Assembly (NCBI GenBank): GCA_017523785.1
Contig: JAFWVX010000040.1
Coordinates: 1-37,343 of the forward strand
DNA: 37,343 nucleotides
Direction of reading: 5' to 3'
Source: Lachnospiraceae bacterium
GTDB lineage: Bacteria > Bacillota > Clostridia > Lachnospirales > Lachnospiraceae
Positions 31,111-37,343 of this stretch are shown here, piece by piece. Numbering within the stretch: the stretch's first letter is position 1; each line of letters opens with the position of its first letter. Made by a program: the position numbers and the translations under genes. The notes under the pieces were generated by a model that was not told the origin of the DNA, did not search any database, and saw nothing but the letters and a program-made list of their open reading frames with translations.

Positions 31111-32679
31111 CTATTTTATAATACTTTTCTCCCACCCATCAGGGGCTTTATAGCCCATAAGTGTGACGATGGTTGCTGCAACATTTGCAAGACCGAATTT
31201 GCCATCATTTGCAGTAAATTTGCTCTTGTCATCGTCAATTATGAACCACACTGGATTTAACGAATGAGCCGTCCTTATCTGGTCTTGATTTTTATAATCG
31301 AACATCTGATCTGAGTTTCCGTGGTCAGCGACTACAAGTAAGAGCACATTGTTTTTTCTACATTCCTCTCTAAGTCTCGTAAGCTCTAAATCCACACACT
31401 CAAGTGCAACTCTTGTCGCATCAACATTTCCTGTATGCCCCACCATATCACCATTTGGAAAGTTACAACGAATGAATGAATATTTTTTATCTCGCACCGC
31501 ATCTATCATCGCATCAGTTATTTCTCCGGCTTTCATCCAAGGTCTCTCGTCAAACGGACAATTGTCACTAGCTATCTCCTTATATGTCTCATACTCTTCA
31601 CTAACTTTTCCACTTCTGTTTCCATTCCAAAAATATGTCACGTGTCCATACTTCTGAGTTTCTGAAACTGCATACTCATAAAGTTTATTCTTAACCATAA
31701 AGTCGGTGAGAGTGTTTGAAATCTGTGGTGGATTCACAAGATATTTTTTTGGAATTTTCAAATCACCATCATACTCAAGCATTCCAGCAAACACAACTTT
31801 TGGTCTTTTTCCTCTATCAAAAAATGTAAAGTCATCATCATCAAATGCCATAGATATTTCTATTGCTCTATCGCCTCTAAAGTTATATAAAATAACACTG
31901 TCATTATCTTCAATCTTTCCAACAGGTGTATCAGAATCAGCAATTACAAAAGGATTAAGATATTGGTCTGAATCACATCCTTCATTGTAATATGTCTCAA
32001 TTGCTTCTCTTGCTGACTTAAAATATTTTCCTATTCCGTGGACATGAGTATCGTATCCTTTCTTCACCATCTCCCAGTCAGCTTTATATCTATCCATCGT
32101 GATTACCATTCTTCCGCCGCCACTTGCAATCATCGCATGAAAATTGTCATCGTTTAATTCTTTGAAACAATCTTCTATCATATCAATATATTTGAATGCT
32201 GACTTAGATGGCACGTCTCGTCCATCAAGAAGTGCATGCACAAAACATTTTTTTACTCCAGCAAGTTTTGCATTCTTAAGTAAATCAATCAAATGAGAAA
32301 TATTTGAGTGAACATTTCCATCAGATAGTAAACCAATGAAATGCATCTTAGAATTATTTTGTTTGCAATTATCTACCAAAGTTTTCCAAGTGTCTGTCGC
32401 ATAGATTTTTTTTGTTGCGATTGCCTCGTCTACAAGTTTAGCACCTTGAGAAATGACTTGTCCACTGCCGAGTGCATTGTGACCAACTTCGCTATTTCCC
32501 ATATCGTCATCACTTGCAAGTCCTACTGCAGTTCCATGTGCTGCTATAGGGGTTGCAAATGAATTTTTAATCATATCTTTATAAGTTGGCATATATGCAG
32601 CCTCAACCATATCTCCCTTATCTTTTTTTCCGATGCCGACACCGTCAAGAACGGCAATGGCAATTCTTTCATACTTCAT
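31111..32679 (-). CDS. gpmI: 2,3-bisphosphoglycerate-independent phosphoglycerate mutase
   Basis: This glycolytic enzyme interconverts 3- and 2-phosphoglycerate without the bisphosphate cofactor, in the cytoplasm, using Mn(II). At 522 residues it is full length for the alkaline-phosphatase-superfamily enzyme. Visible active-site parts are D12 in the first metal site (AVLDGVGIG), S63 as the phosphorylated Ser (DDMGNSEVGHNALGSG), LLDGRDVPSKS, NFPNGDMVGHTGN, and ADHGNSDQM near the C-terminus with the second-site Asp and His. AAGGAG (32690-32685) lies five bases before the ATG, and the first palindromic element starts five bases behind that site. It is normally a glycolytic-cluster gene; here it is the last of five minus-strand genes ending at the terminator 31065-31092. 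Confidence 0.96.
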   Translation of the reverse strand: MKYERIAIAVLDGVGIGKKDKGDMVEAAYMPTYKDMIKNSFATPIAAHGTAVGLASDDDMGNSEVGHNALGSGQVISQGAKLVDEAIATKKIYATDTWKTLVDNCKQNNSKMHFIGLLSDGNVHSNISHLIDLLKNAKLAGVKKCFVHALLDGRDVPSKSAFKYIDMIEDCFKELNDDNFHAMIASGGGRMVITMDRYKADWEMVKKGYDTHVHGIGKYFKSAREAIETYYNEGCDSDQYLNPFVIADSDTPVGKIEDNDSVILYNFRGDRAIEISMAFDDDDFTFFDRGKRPKVVFAGMLEYDGDLKIPKKYLVNPPQISNTLTDFMVKNKLYEYAVSETQKYGHVTYFWNGNRSGKVSEEYETYKEIASDNCPFDERPWMKAGEITDAMIDAVRDKKYSFIRCNFPNGDMVGHTGNVDATRVALECVDLELTRLREECRKNNVLLLVVADHGNSDQMFDYKNQDQIRTAHSLNPVWFIIDDDKSKFTANDGKFGLANVAATIVTLMGYKAPDGWEKSIIK

Positions 32680-32694
32680 GTATACTCCTTTTTT

Positions 32695-32746
32695 GTAGGG
32701 GACGACATTCTGTCGTCCCTTGGGCGGACAAAATGTCCGCCCCTAC
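32695..32746. repeat. 52-base inverted doublet of palindromic elements, between trmL and gpmI
   Basis: An ACGAC-type and a GGAC-type hairpin (GGGCGGAC / GTCCGCCC) face each other, so the whole doublet runs from GTAGGGG to CCCCTAC. It is identical to 34573-34624 except for one base, and the 18 bases that follow (ACATCACATTTACATTGT) are also shared. Confidence 0.9.
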
Positions 32747-32776
32747 ACATCACATTTACATTGTGATCCTTTTTTT

Positions 32777-32877
32777 GTAGGGGACGACATTCTGTCGTCC
32801 CATGTGTTGACAAATCTCATCATTGTAGGGGCGAGCACTGCGAGCCCGAATCTCGTAGGGGCGGATACCATCCGCCC
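32777..32877 (+). repeat. Three palindromic elements in direct order, between trmL and gpmI
   Basis: ACGAC type (32777-32801), GAGC type (32825-32848) and GGAT type (32855-32877, GGGCGGAT / ATCCGCCC). The first two and their spacer resemble the composite inside the glycosyltransferase gene. No T run follows any stem, so these are not ordinary terminators. Confidence 0.88.
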
Positions 32878-32882
32878 ATTTG

Positions 32883-33440
32883 TTACTTGTACTTTAAATT
32901 ATGTAATTCACCTTTTTCTACAAGCCCATTGAAATTATTTTGTCTCAACGCCTCATACAATACTATCGCCACCGAATTCGACAAATTTAACGACCTCTCA
33001 TTTTCTATCATCGGTATCCTTATACAGTGTTCTTCATCACTCGCAAGTATTTCTTCTGGAATTCCTGCGGATTCTTTTCCAAACATTATAAAGTCTCCAT
33101 CATTAAATTTCACATCTGTATAACTCTTGTGAGCCTTTGTAGTTGCGAACCACAGTGTGGGCTCGCAGTGCTCGCCCCTGCTTGGGCTTGTAAACTGCGC
33201 CCCTACATCTTCGTACGGGCGAGCCCTCCTTATGTACTCCAAAAATTCATTATAAGAATCATGAGTAAATAACTTTAGCCTCTCCCAATAATCAAGCCCC
33301 GCATGGTGAATATTCTTTCTCGTAAGTTGAAAACCAATCGGATAAATCAAATGAAGTGCAGAGCCAGTTGCGACACAGGTTCTGCCTATATTTCCAGTGT
33401 TATCAGGTTTTTCAGGTTCATGTAAAACTATATTAAACAT
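32883..33440 (-). CDS. trmL: tRNA (cytidine(34)-2'-O)-methyltransferase, SPOUT family, with an element-derived insert
   Basis: The enzyme would methylate the wobble ribose of certain leucine tRNAs. SPOUT/TrmL motifs are clear: HEPEKPDNTGNIGRTC at the start, FGKESAGIPEEIL, and the AdoMet-binding knot IPMIENERSLNLSNSVAIVLYEALR near the end. TrmL is usually about 150-160 residues; this one has 185 because about 25 extra residues (roughly 72-95, RARPYEDVGAQ...GEHCEP) lie between FLEYI and LWFATTKAHKSYTDV, exactly where palindromic elements sit in the DNA. I chose ATG at 33440, one base after the TAA of the preceding gene, which suggests coupled translation; a TTG at 33449 would add three residues. 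Fold tolerance of the insert is unknown, and the motifs on both sides are intact. Confidence 0.93.
   Translation of the reverse strand: MFNIVLHEPEKPDNTGNIGRTCVATGSALHLIYPIGFQLTRKNIHHAGLDYWERLKLFTHDSYNEFLEYIRRARPYEDVGAQFTSPSRGEHCEPTLWFATTKAHKSYTDVKFNDGDFIMFGKESAGIPEEILASDEEHCIRIPMIENERSLNLSNSVAIVLYEALRQNNFNGLVEKGELHNLKYK
33159..33226. repeat. Cluster of palindromic elements inside trmL
   Basis: A GAGC-type copy at 33159-33181, a diverged copy at 33184-33206 and a head fragment (GTACGGGCGAGCCC) at 33213-33226. The first is read as RGEHCEP, a third reading frame of the same element. Confidence 0.8.
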
Positions 33441-33441
33441 A

Positions 33442-34497
33442 TTAACCAAATTTAAATATCAAAATTCTTGTATCAAATTTTCCATCAGATGAAAATACTC
33501 TCTGCATCGTGCATCTACCCGGAATTGTTATGTAATCATTTAACCAAGTTCCTGAGTCGATTGAAAATAAGTTTTGTGTGTTCGGTCCAGTGACTACAGT
33601 GACAACATTTTCACCTGCAACGAGATGTGTCAATATATATGTTGTAATCTCTAAATCATTGTTGCTTGCGATGAAATTTGAATTGTTGTCATACTTCGCT
33701 CCAATTAAAAGCAGTTTATCTATCGCAGATTTTTTTCCATTTTCATCATTTGCCAAACTATACATCGCAATCTCTTGCACGTATTGCTTCCTAAGCAAAT
33801 CGACATTCGCATTCAAATCGACAACGCCAGTATTTAAATAATATGTGACAACATTTTTTCCATACTTGGTCGCAGTGCAACTATGCCCTGTTTCTCTTAT
33901 GTGATTACTTGCAAATTCCGCATCGGTGCAATTTATATAATTGTTGAATAACTGATTTGCCTGAAGTGTGATATTTGTAATTGGGTCTTCAAATGTCACA
34001 TCCACGTTATACCACTCGCCATCAAGATATATTCGATTCCAAGCATGTGCACCATTTTGACTTGCTGAATTAATCGCCTCGCCAGTCACAACTGTAGTTG
34101 AAAGCCCACAAGTTTTCGCCATAAGATCAAATGCCTTCGCATAGCCAGAGCAGACGGCTTTGTGATTTACAAGTGCACCATAAGCTTTATAACTATCGTT
34201 TATAAAAAAAGAATCATTTGAAAGTTCATCTATATCATAAGTCACAGTCGCAACGAGGTATTTTATGATCTCAATTTCTTTTTCGAAGTCGGTCATATTT
34301 GGTCTTATGTGACTCATTATAAAATTATTTACAACATTTATAATCTCAGTATTTTGACTCTCATCTTCTGCAAGGTAAGTTGCGATAAGAGAAGGGTCAA
34401 GGCCGATGGTTGCGATGTTTACAGCAAAAATATTACTTATTGAACTAAGTAATAAAATCGTTGTTAACAACAAACTTGTAAACCGTTTTTTTATCAT
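33442..34497 (-). CDS. Secreted transglutaminase-like (papain-fold) protein
   Basis: Transglutaminase-like domains act as cysteine proteases, peptidases or cross-linkers; the substrate here is unknown. Numbered from the upstream ATG at 34515, the triad is C122 (KAVCSGYAKAF), H157 (NGAHAWNRIYL) and D172 (WYNVDVTFEDP), the usual Cys-His-Asp order. A signal peptide (MIKKRFTSLLLTTILLLSSI) starts at 34497. I prefer that start because the alternative ATG at 34515 lies inside a degenerate palindromic element (34505-34528) that would have brought it in; neither ATG has a good ribosome binding site. The C-terminal 150 residues after the triad are not recognised. The stop overlaps the trmL start region by coupling (one base between), so the two are co-transcribed. 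The protein would act outside the cell. Confidence 0.88.
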   Translation of the reverse strand: MIKKRFTSLLLTTILLLSSISNIFAVNIATIGLDPSLIATYLAEDESQNTEIINVVNNFIMSHIRPNMTDFEKEIEIIKYLVATVTYDIDELSNDSFFINDSYKAYGALVNHKAVCSGYAKAFDLMAKTCGLSTTVVTGEAINSASQNGAHAWNRIYLDGEWYNVDVTFEDPITNITLQANQLFNNYINCTDAEFASNHIRETGHSCTATKYGKNVVTYYLNTGVVDLNANVDLLRKQYVQEIAMYSLANDENGKKSAIDKLLLIGAKYDNNSNFIASNNDLEITTYILTHLVAGENVVTVVTGPNTQNLFSIDSGTWLNDYITIPGRCTMQRVFSSDGKFDTRILIFKFG

Positions 34498-34504
34498 ATA
34501 CTGT

Positions 34505-34528
34505 GGCACTCGCATAACTCGTGTCTAC
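34505..34528 (-). repeat. Degenerate palindromic element over the alternative start of the transglutaminase-like gene
   Basis: GTAGACACGAGT - TAT - GCGAGTGCC on the minus strand. It keeps the GA/GA core, and the outer arm is changed on both sides (CAC / GTG), so pairing is retained. The ATG at 34515 is formed by the loop. Confidence 0.55.
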
Positions 34529-34534
34529 GAATAT

Positions 34535-34557
34535 GGGCTCGTAAAACTCGCCCATAC
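34535..34557 (-). repeat. Palindromic element, GAGT type
   Basis: GTATGGGCGAGT - TTT - ACGAGCCC, with a T-A loop-closing pair replacing C-G. Confidence 0.8.
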
Positions 34558-34572
34558 ATTTTTATATCAATT

Positions 34573-34624
34573 GTAGGGGACGACATCCTGTCGTCCCTTG
34601 GGCGGACAAAATGTCCGCCCCTAC
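34573..34624. repeat. 52-base inverted doublet of palindromic elements, second copy
   Basis: Matches 32695-32746 with one difference (C for T in the first loop) and shares the same 18-base right flank. Confidence 0.9.
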
Positions 34625-34640
34625 ACATCACATTTACATT

Positions 34641-34663
34641 GTACGGGCGAGCACTGCGAGCCC
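34641..34663 (+). repeat. Palindromic element, GAGC type, just after the binding-lipoprotein stop
   Basis: GTACGGGCGAGC - ACT - GCGAGCCC, eight bases from the stop at 34671. There is no T run after the stem on either strand, so a terminator role is unlikely. Confidence 0.85.
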
Positions 34664-34670
34664 TTAACTA

Positions 34671-35705
34671 TTAATTTAAAACTTTCTTTAATACTTCTAA
34701 ATTTTTCTTCATATACGAGAGATATGTCTCTCCCTTTTTCATCTCATCACTACTAACAGCTTGTATAGAATACATTGTCTCAATTTTTGCATCCTTTTTA
34801 TTACTATTTTCTATGACAGCTTTTGCAATCTTGTCTTCGCTTCTCTCTATCTTCATAACATATGGAAGATTTTCTTCTCCAAGCTTGTCCGCCAAAAACT
34901 TAATAGTCTTGAAACTTGCCTCAGTCTCAGCAGCACACCCTTTAAATGCAGCGAAATAATCAATTCCATAATCATCTACCATATACCTAAATGGAAATCT
35001 GTCGCCGAAAAGTAGCACTTTTCTCTTTGCACTACTTACAACATTTTTATATTCGTCATTTAATTTATTTAATTCTTCTAAATATGTTGTTAAATTATTT
35101 TCATAGACATTTGCATTGTCAGAATCAAGGGCTTCAATTTCACTTTTCAAATAAGAACATACTGTTATCGCATTTTCAAGTGACAGCCATACATGCTCAT
35201 CATATTCTATCTCTTCTTCGTGGTGTTCTTCTTCTTCACCTTCATGGTGTTCTTCACCATCTTCTTCGTCGTGGTGATGCTCCTCTTCTTCCATTCCCTC
35301 TTTTAGTTCCTCAATCTTAACCTTATCTCTTAAAAGTTCCATAAGGTTTATAGTTTTTAAATCTTTATTTACAGCCTGTCTTATAGCACCTTCTGCCCAC
35401 TTGTCAGACTCTCCACCAACATAGATAAATAAATCAGCTGTTCCTATATCAAGTATGTCTTTTGCAGTTGGCTGGAAATTATGAAGATCTACACCGCTTG
35501 TCATCAGGATACTTAGGTCAAACTTTTCTTCGTTTCCTTTTATGATGTTAGATACCCAGTCGTATTCTGGATAAATAGTTGTGACTATTTTTATTTTTTT
35601 TGAATCTTCACTTGCCGAAACATTTTGAGTTACATCTGTTTTGCTACACGCACCAATGACTACCATTGATGCAATCAAAGATACGACTAAAAAAACTTTT
35701 TTCAT
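34671..35705 (-). CDS. Metal-binding lipoprotein of a zinc/manganese ABC importer (ZnuA/AdcA/TroA-like)
   Basis: This is a cluster A-I substrate-binding protein that would capture Zn(II) or a similar metal outside the membrane. It has a lipoprotein signal with lipobox IGAC (C20), then KIVTTIYPEYDWVSNI, the first ligand H75 (SGVDLHNFQPTAKD), a His/Glu-rich loop with seven His at residues 143-162 that is typical of zinc members, and H171 (YDEHVWLSLENA). The usual third-ligand HxxFxYF is replaced by GDRFPFRYMVDDYG, a variant I recall from other Clostridia, so the metal site may differ. No permease or ATPase gene is adjacent. The gene starts 24 bases after the gpx stop; GAAAGGAAG lies about 17-25 bases upstream, rather far, and an ATAGG is closer. 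It is likely in the gpx transcript. Confidence 0.92.
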   Translation of the reverse strand: MKKVFLVVSLIASMVVIGACSKTDVTQNVSASEDSKKIKIVTTIYPEYDWVSNIIKGNEEKFDLSILMTSGVDLHNFQPTAKDILDIGTADLFIYVGGESDKWAEGAIRQAVNKDLKTINLMELLRDKVKIEELKEGMEEEEHHHDEEDGEEHHEGEEEEHHEEEIEYDEHVWLSLENAITVCSYLKSEIEALDSDNANVYENNLTTYLEELNKLNDEYKNVVSSAKRKVLLFGDRFPFRYMVDDYGIDYFAAFKGCAAETEASFKTIKFLADKLGEENLPYVMKIERSEDKIAKAVIENSNKKDAKIETMYSIQAVSSDEMKKGETYLSYMKKNLEVLKKVLN

Positions 35706-35729
35706 AACTAAAATACCTATTCTTCCTTT

Positions 35730-36269
35730 CTATAACAATGACTTAATTAGCTTTTCTACTTCAGCCATATCCGCAGTAGGCTCAAATCTTGCAACAACAT
35801 TTCCATCTCTATCAATTACAAACTTTGTGAAATTCCATTTTATGTCATCGCCCTTTTCCCAATCAGGATTCATTTTTGAAAACATCTCAGTGAGTTTCTT
35901 TCCCATCTCGCTGTCGCCAAAACCCTTGAAGCCTTTTTGAGTTTTCAAATATTTATAAAGTGGCAATTCATTCTCGCCATTTACATCTGCTTTCTTCATT
36001 TGCTCAAATGTTGTATTGAAATGAAGCTGACAGAACTCGTGAATCTCTTTATCACTACCTGGAGCCTGCGCACCAAACTGGTTGCAAGGGATGTCCAAAA
36101 TCTCGAGTCCCTTCTCATGATAATCTTTATACATCTGCTCTATTGGAGCATATTGTGGAGTGAAGCCGCAGCCCGTTGCAGTATTTACCACCATTATAAC
36201 TTTACCCTTAAAATCTGAAAGCTTCAAATCGCTTCCATCACTCTTTTTTACTGAATAATCATAAATCAT
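35730..36269 (-). CDS. Glutathione peroxidase family protein (Cys type, probably thioredoxin-dependent)
   Basis: It would reduce hydrogen or organic peroxides in the cytoplasm. At 179 residues it is full length. The catalytic tetrad is visible: C34 (NTATGCGFTPQ, codon TGC, not selenocysteine), Q64 (CNQFG), and W145 and N146 (KWNFTKFVIDRDG). C80 (HEFCQLHF) is a candidate resolving Cys, as in two-Cys members that use thioredoxin; C62 is another. AGGAGGT at about 36280-36274 gives a near-ideal ribosome binding site. An extended -10 promoter (36302-36310) lies just upstream, so this is the first gene of the minus-strand cluster. Its position next to a metal-binding lipoprotein and near feoB fits a metal/oxidative-stress setting, but no regulator or operator was recognised. 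Confidence 0.95.
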   Translation of the reverse strand: MIYDYSVKKSDGSDLKLSDFKGKVIMVVNTATGCGFTPQYAPIEQMYKDYHEKGLEILDIPCNQFGAQAPGSDKEIHEFCQLHFNTTFEQMKKADVNGENELPLYKYLKTQKGFKGFGDSEMGKKLTEMFSKMNPDWEKGDDIKWNFTKFVIDRDGNVVARFEPTADMAEVEKLIKSLL

Positions 36270-36301
36270 ATGTACCTCCTAGAATTTAAAGCATTTACTA
36301 T

Positions 36302-36310
36302 ATTATAGCA
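36302..36310 (-). promoter_or_regulatory. Extended -10 promoter element of the gpx cluster
   Basis: TGCTATAAT on the minus strand, 33 bases before the ATG. A weak -35 candidate (TGTTAA) stands 16 bases upstream. The remaining DNA up to 36419 carries the start region of the divergent gene, and I see no clear promoter for that gene. Confidence 0.6.
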
Positions 36311-36419
36311 CAAATTCTGAAACTTAACACTTAGATTTATTCGCAGAATTTTCACAATTTTTACAAGGTTTTTACACTTATTTTTTGTATATTTAAAGCA
36401 TAAGAAAGGAGCAAAGACT

Positions 36420-36887
36420 ATGGATAACAATTATGGAAATGAAGGAAATGTTTATAGACATAAGCATAGCTACTTAACTGTAATCGCAATTGTTTTGTCA
36501 GTTATTAGCATTCTATTTTCGACATTTACACTTGTAACTATAAGGAGTCCAAAACACAAGTTTCATATGAGTCAGATGAGCGAGATGCCTTGTCAAATGA
36601 GAAATGGAGACAACTTCAATCGTCCAAACGATATGCAAAGATTCGGAGATAACAATTTCCGCTTCAATGCACCAGATGGAAATTCTGGCAGAAACTTCGG
36701 TAGAAATTTTAGCAATGACAAAGATTCTCAATTTAAAAGACCAAGCAAAAGCGATTGGAATAAATGGGGCGACAGAAATAACAAAAACGATAACAAGAAC
36801 GACTCTTCAAACAATAATTCAATTAAAGAGAGCGGCCCAACTACCGCTCCCGAAACAGCACCACCAAGTATGATGCCAAATTTTTAA
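36420..36887 (+). CDS. Single-pass membrane protein with a long Asn-rich tail, function unknown
   Basis: The protein has 155 residues. A short N-terminal part (MDNNYGNEGNVYRHKHS) precedes one membrane segment at about 17-41 (YLTVIAIVLSVISILFSTFT). The rest is low-complexity, rich in Asn, Asp, Gly, Arg and Lys, ending in a Pro/Thr/Ala stretch (PTTAPETAPPSMMPNF), and is probably disordered and outside the cell. Just after the membrane segment is a Met/His/Cys cluster, HKFHMSQMSEMPCQM. AAAGGAG (36405-36411) is eight bases before the ATG. It is divergent from gpx and ends at a terminator shared with feoB. I do not recognise the family. Confidence 0.75.
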   Translation: MDNNYGNEGNVYRHKHSYLTVIAIVLSVISILFSTFTLVTIRSPKHKFHMSQMSEMPCQMRNGDNFNRPNDMQRFGDNNFRFNAPDGNSGRNFGRNFSNDKDSQFKRPSKSDWNKWGDRNNKNDNKNDSSNNNSIKESGPTTAPETAPPSMMPNF

Positions 36888-36912
36888 ATAATATTTGAAT
36901 CTCTTTTTTTAA

Positions 36913-36940
36913 AAAAACAGGGCTTGAGAACCCTGTTTTT
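36913..36940. terminator. Bidirectional terminator between the 36420 gene and feoB
   Basis: The stem AAAAACAGGG / CCCTGTTTTT has an 8-base loop. T runs on both strands serve the convergent genes ending at 36887 and 36974. Confidence 0.88.
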
Positions 36941-36973
36941 CGTTTAAGGAGAACAACTTCTCTAATCTACATT

Positions 36974-37343
36974 TTAATGCTTCACCGGTCTAAATAGTAA
37001 CACGAGCACAATTACGATCACTGCAAATGACACGATTGTCGCTGCACTCATAACTCCTGCCGTAAAAAACATTCCGATATTATATGTACACATCGCGAGC
37101 AGGTATCCCACCATCATTTGGAATATAAATGTGAACCAACCCCAGCTCGCTTTGCCTTGCTCTCTAAATGCAGTTGCAATTGCAACCATACATGGAGCAT
37201 TGAATATATTAAATAACATAAAACTTAGTCCTGTCAAAACACTTCCATTAAATAATTGCCTAATAGCTGCTATGACATCTGCCTCATCTTCTGATGCTGC
37301 ATGGGCAAGCATTCCTAAAGTAGCTGTCGCTTGCTCTTTTGCA
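36974..37343 (-). CDS. feoB: Ferrous iron transport protein B, C-terminal end (runs off right edge)
   Basis: The last 123 residues are visible and the frame is open through the right edge. They hold the C-terminal membrane part of FeoB: LTGLSFMLFNIFNAPCMVAIATAFREQG with the conserved Pro-Cys pair, then KASWGWFTFIFQMMVGYLLAMCTYNIG and a final hydrophobic helix ending RPVKH. FeoB imports Fe(II), using an N-terminal G-protein domain that lies outside the window. The ATG at 37312 is internal, not the start. The gene ends convergently with the 36420 gene across a shared terminator. Confidence 0.9.
   Translation of the reverse strand, partial: AKEQATATLGMLAHAASEDEADVIAAIRQLFNGSVLTGLSFMLFNIFNAPCMVAIATAFREQGKASWGWFTFIFQMMVGYLLAMCTYNIGMFFTAGVMSAATIVSFAVIVIVLVLLFRPVKH

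Noticed and set aside
32695-32877. Clustered repeats resembling a CRISPR array
   Set aside because: The units differ in sequence and orientation, spacers are irregular and very short, and no cas gene is present. They are palindromic elements of the same family as the coding inserts.
33441-33449. TTG at 33449 as the trmL start
   Set aside because: The ATG at 33440 gives the usual TrmL N-terminus (MFNIVLHEP) and is ideally placed one base after the preceding stop.
34535-34663. Hairpins after the binding-lipoprotein gene as terminators
   Set aside because: None of the stems is followed by a T run on either strand, and the same elements lie inside coding sequence.
36160-36175. Selenocysteine glutathione peroxidase
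   Set aside because: The active-site codon reads TGC (Cys) on the minus strand, not TGA, and the frame is continuous.

Overview
The window looks like part of the chromosome of a low-GC, Gram-positive anaerobe of the class Clostridia, possibly a Lachnospiraceae relative. The evidence is an AT-rich sequence, AGGAGG-type ribosome binding sites, extended -10 promoters, cofactor-independent phosphoglycerate mutase, FeoB, a Cys-type glutathione peroxidase, and very large secreted proteins built from InlB-like, BspA-like, DUF6273-like and cell-wall-binding repeats. This placement is by eye; no search was run. There is no rRNA, tRNA, phage gene or transposase.

Layout. (1) <1-1135, minus: start of a secreted protein with a Glu-rich stalk and InlB-like repeats. 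(2) 1281-2573, minus: a GT4 glycosyltransferase. (3) 2738-3595, plus: a secreted protein of unknown function, ending in a terminator shared with the convergent gene. (4) 3634-30845, minus: a 25.5-kb gene for an 8,506-residue secreted protein, its out-of-frame cell-wall-binding C-terminus (4618-5298), and the NAD(P)H-hydrate dehydratase gene 6 bases further on. (5) 31111-36269, minus: five genes reading gpx - zinc/manganese-type binding lipoprotein - transglutaminase-like protein - trmL - gpmI, with an extended -10 promoter before gpx and a strong hairpin terminator after gpmI. (6) 36420-36887, plus: a small single-pass membrane protein. (7) 36974->37343, minus: the C-terminal end of FeoB.

The giant protein has a signal peptide, an acidic stalk, a DUF6273-like domain, seven 26-residue BspA-like units, and eleven modules of about 460-600 residues. 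Each module has a His/Cys cap (HxHKxCG...CxH), an Asn-rich beta-helix-like body and an InlB-like repeat. A second DUF6273-like domain sits inside the array. The protein then continues with about 15 InlB-like repeats, a run of 12 Gly and the start of a wall-binding domain. A one-base frameshift cuts off the rest of that domain, so the protein may not be anchored as encoded.

The other main feature is a family of short palindromic elements with a GTAGGGG head and a hairpin. At least 16 sites, several holding more than one copy, are scattered over both intergenic DNA and coding sequence. They lie as apparently in-frame inserts in the glycosyltransferase, nnrD, trmL and the acidic stalk of the giant gene, in several reading frames. 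One degenerate copy seems to have created an alternative start codon for the transglutaminase-like gene. This behaviour resembles that described for Rickettsia palindromic elements.
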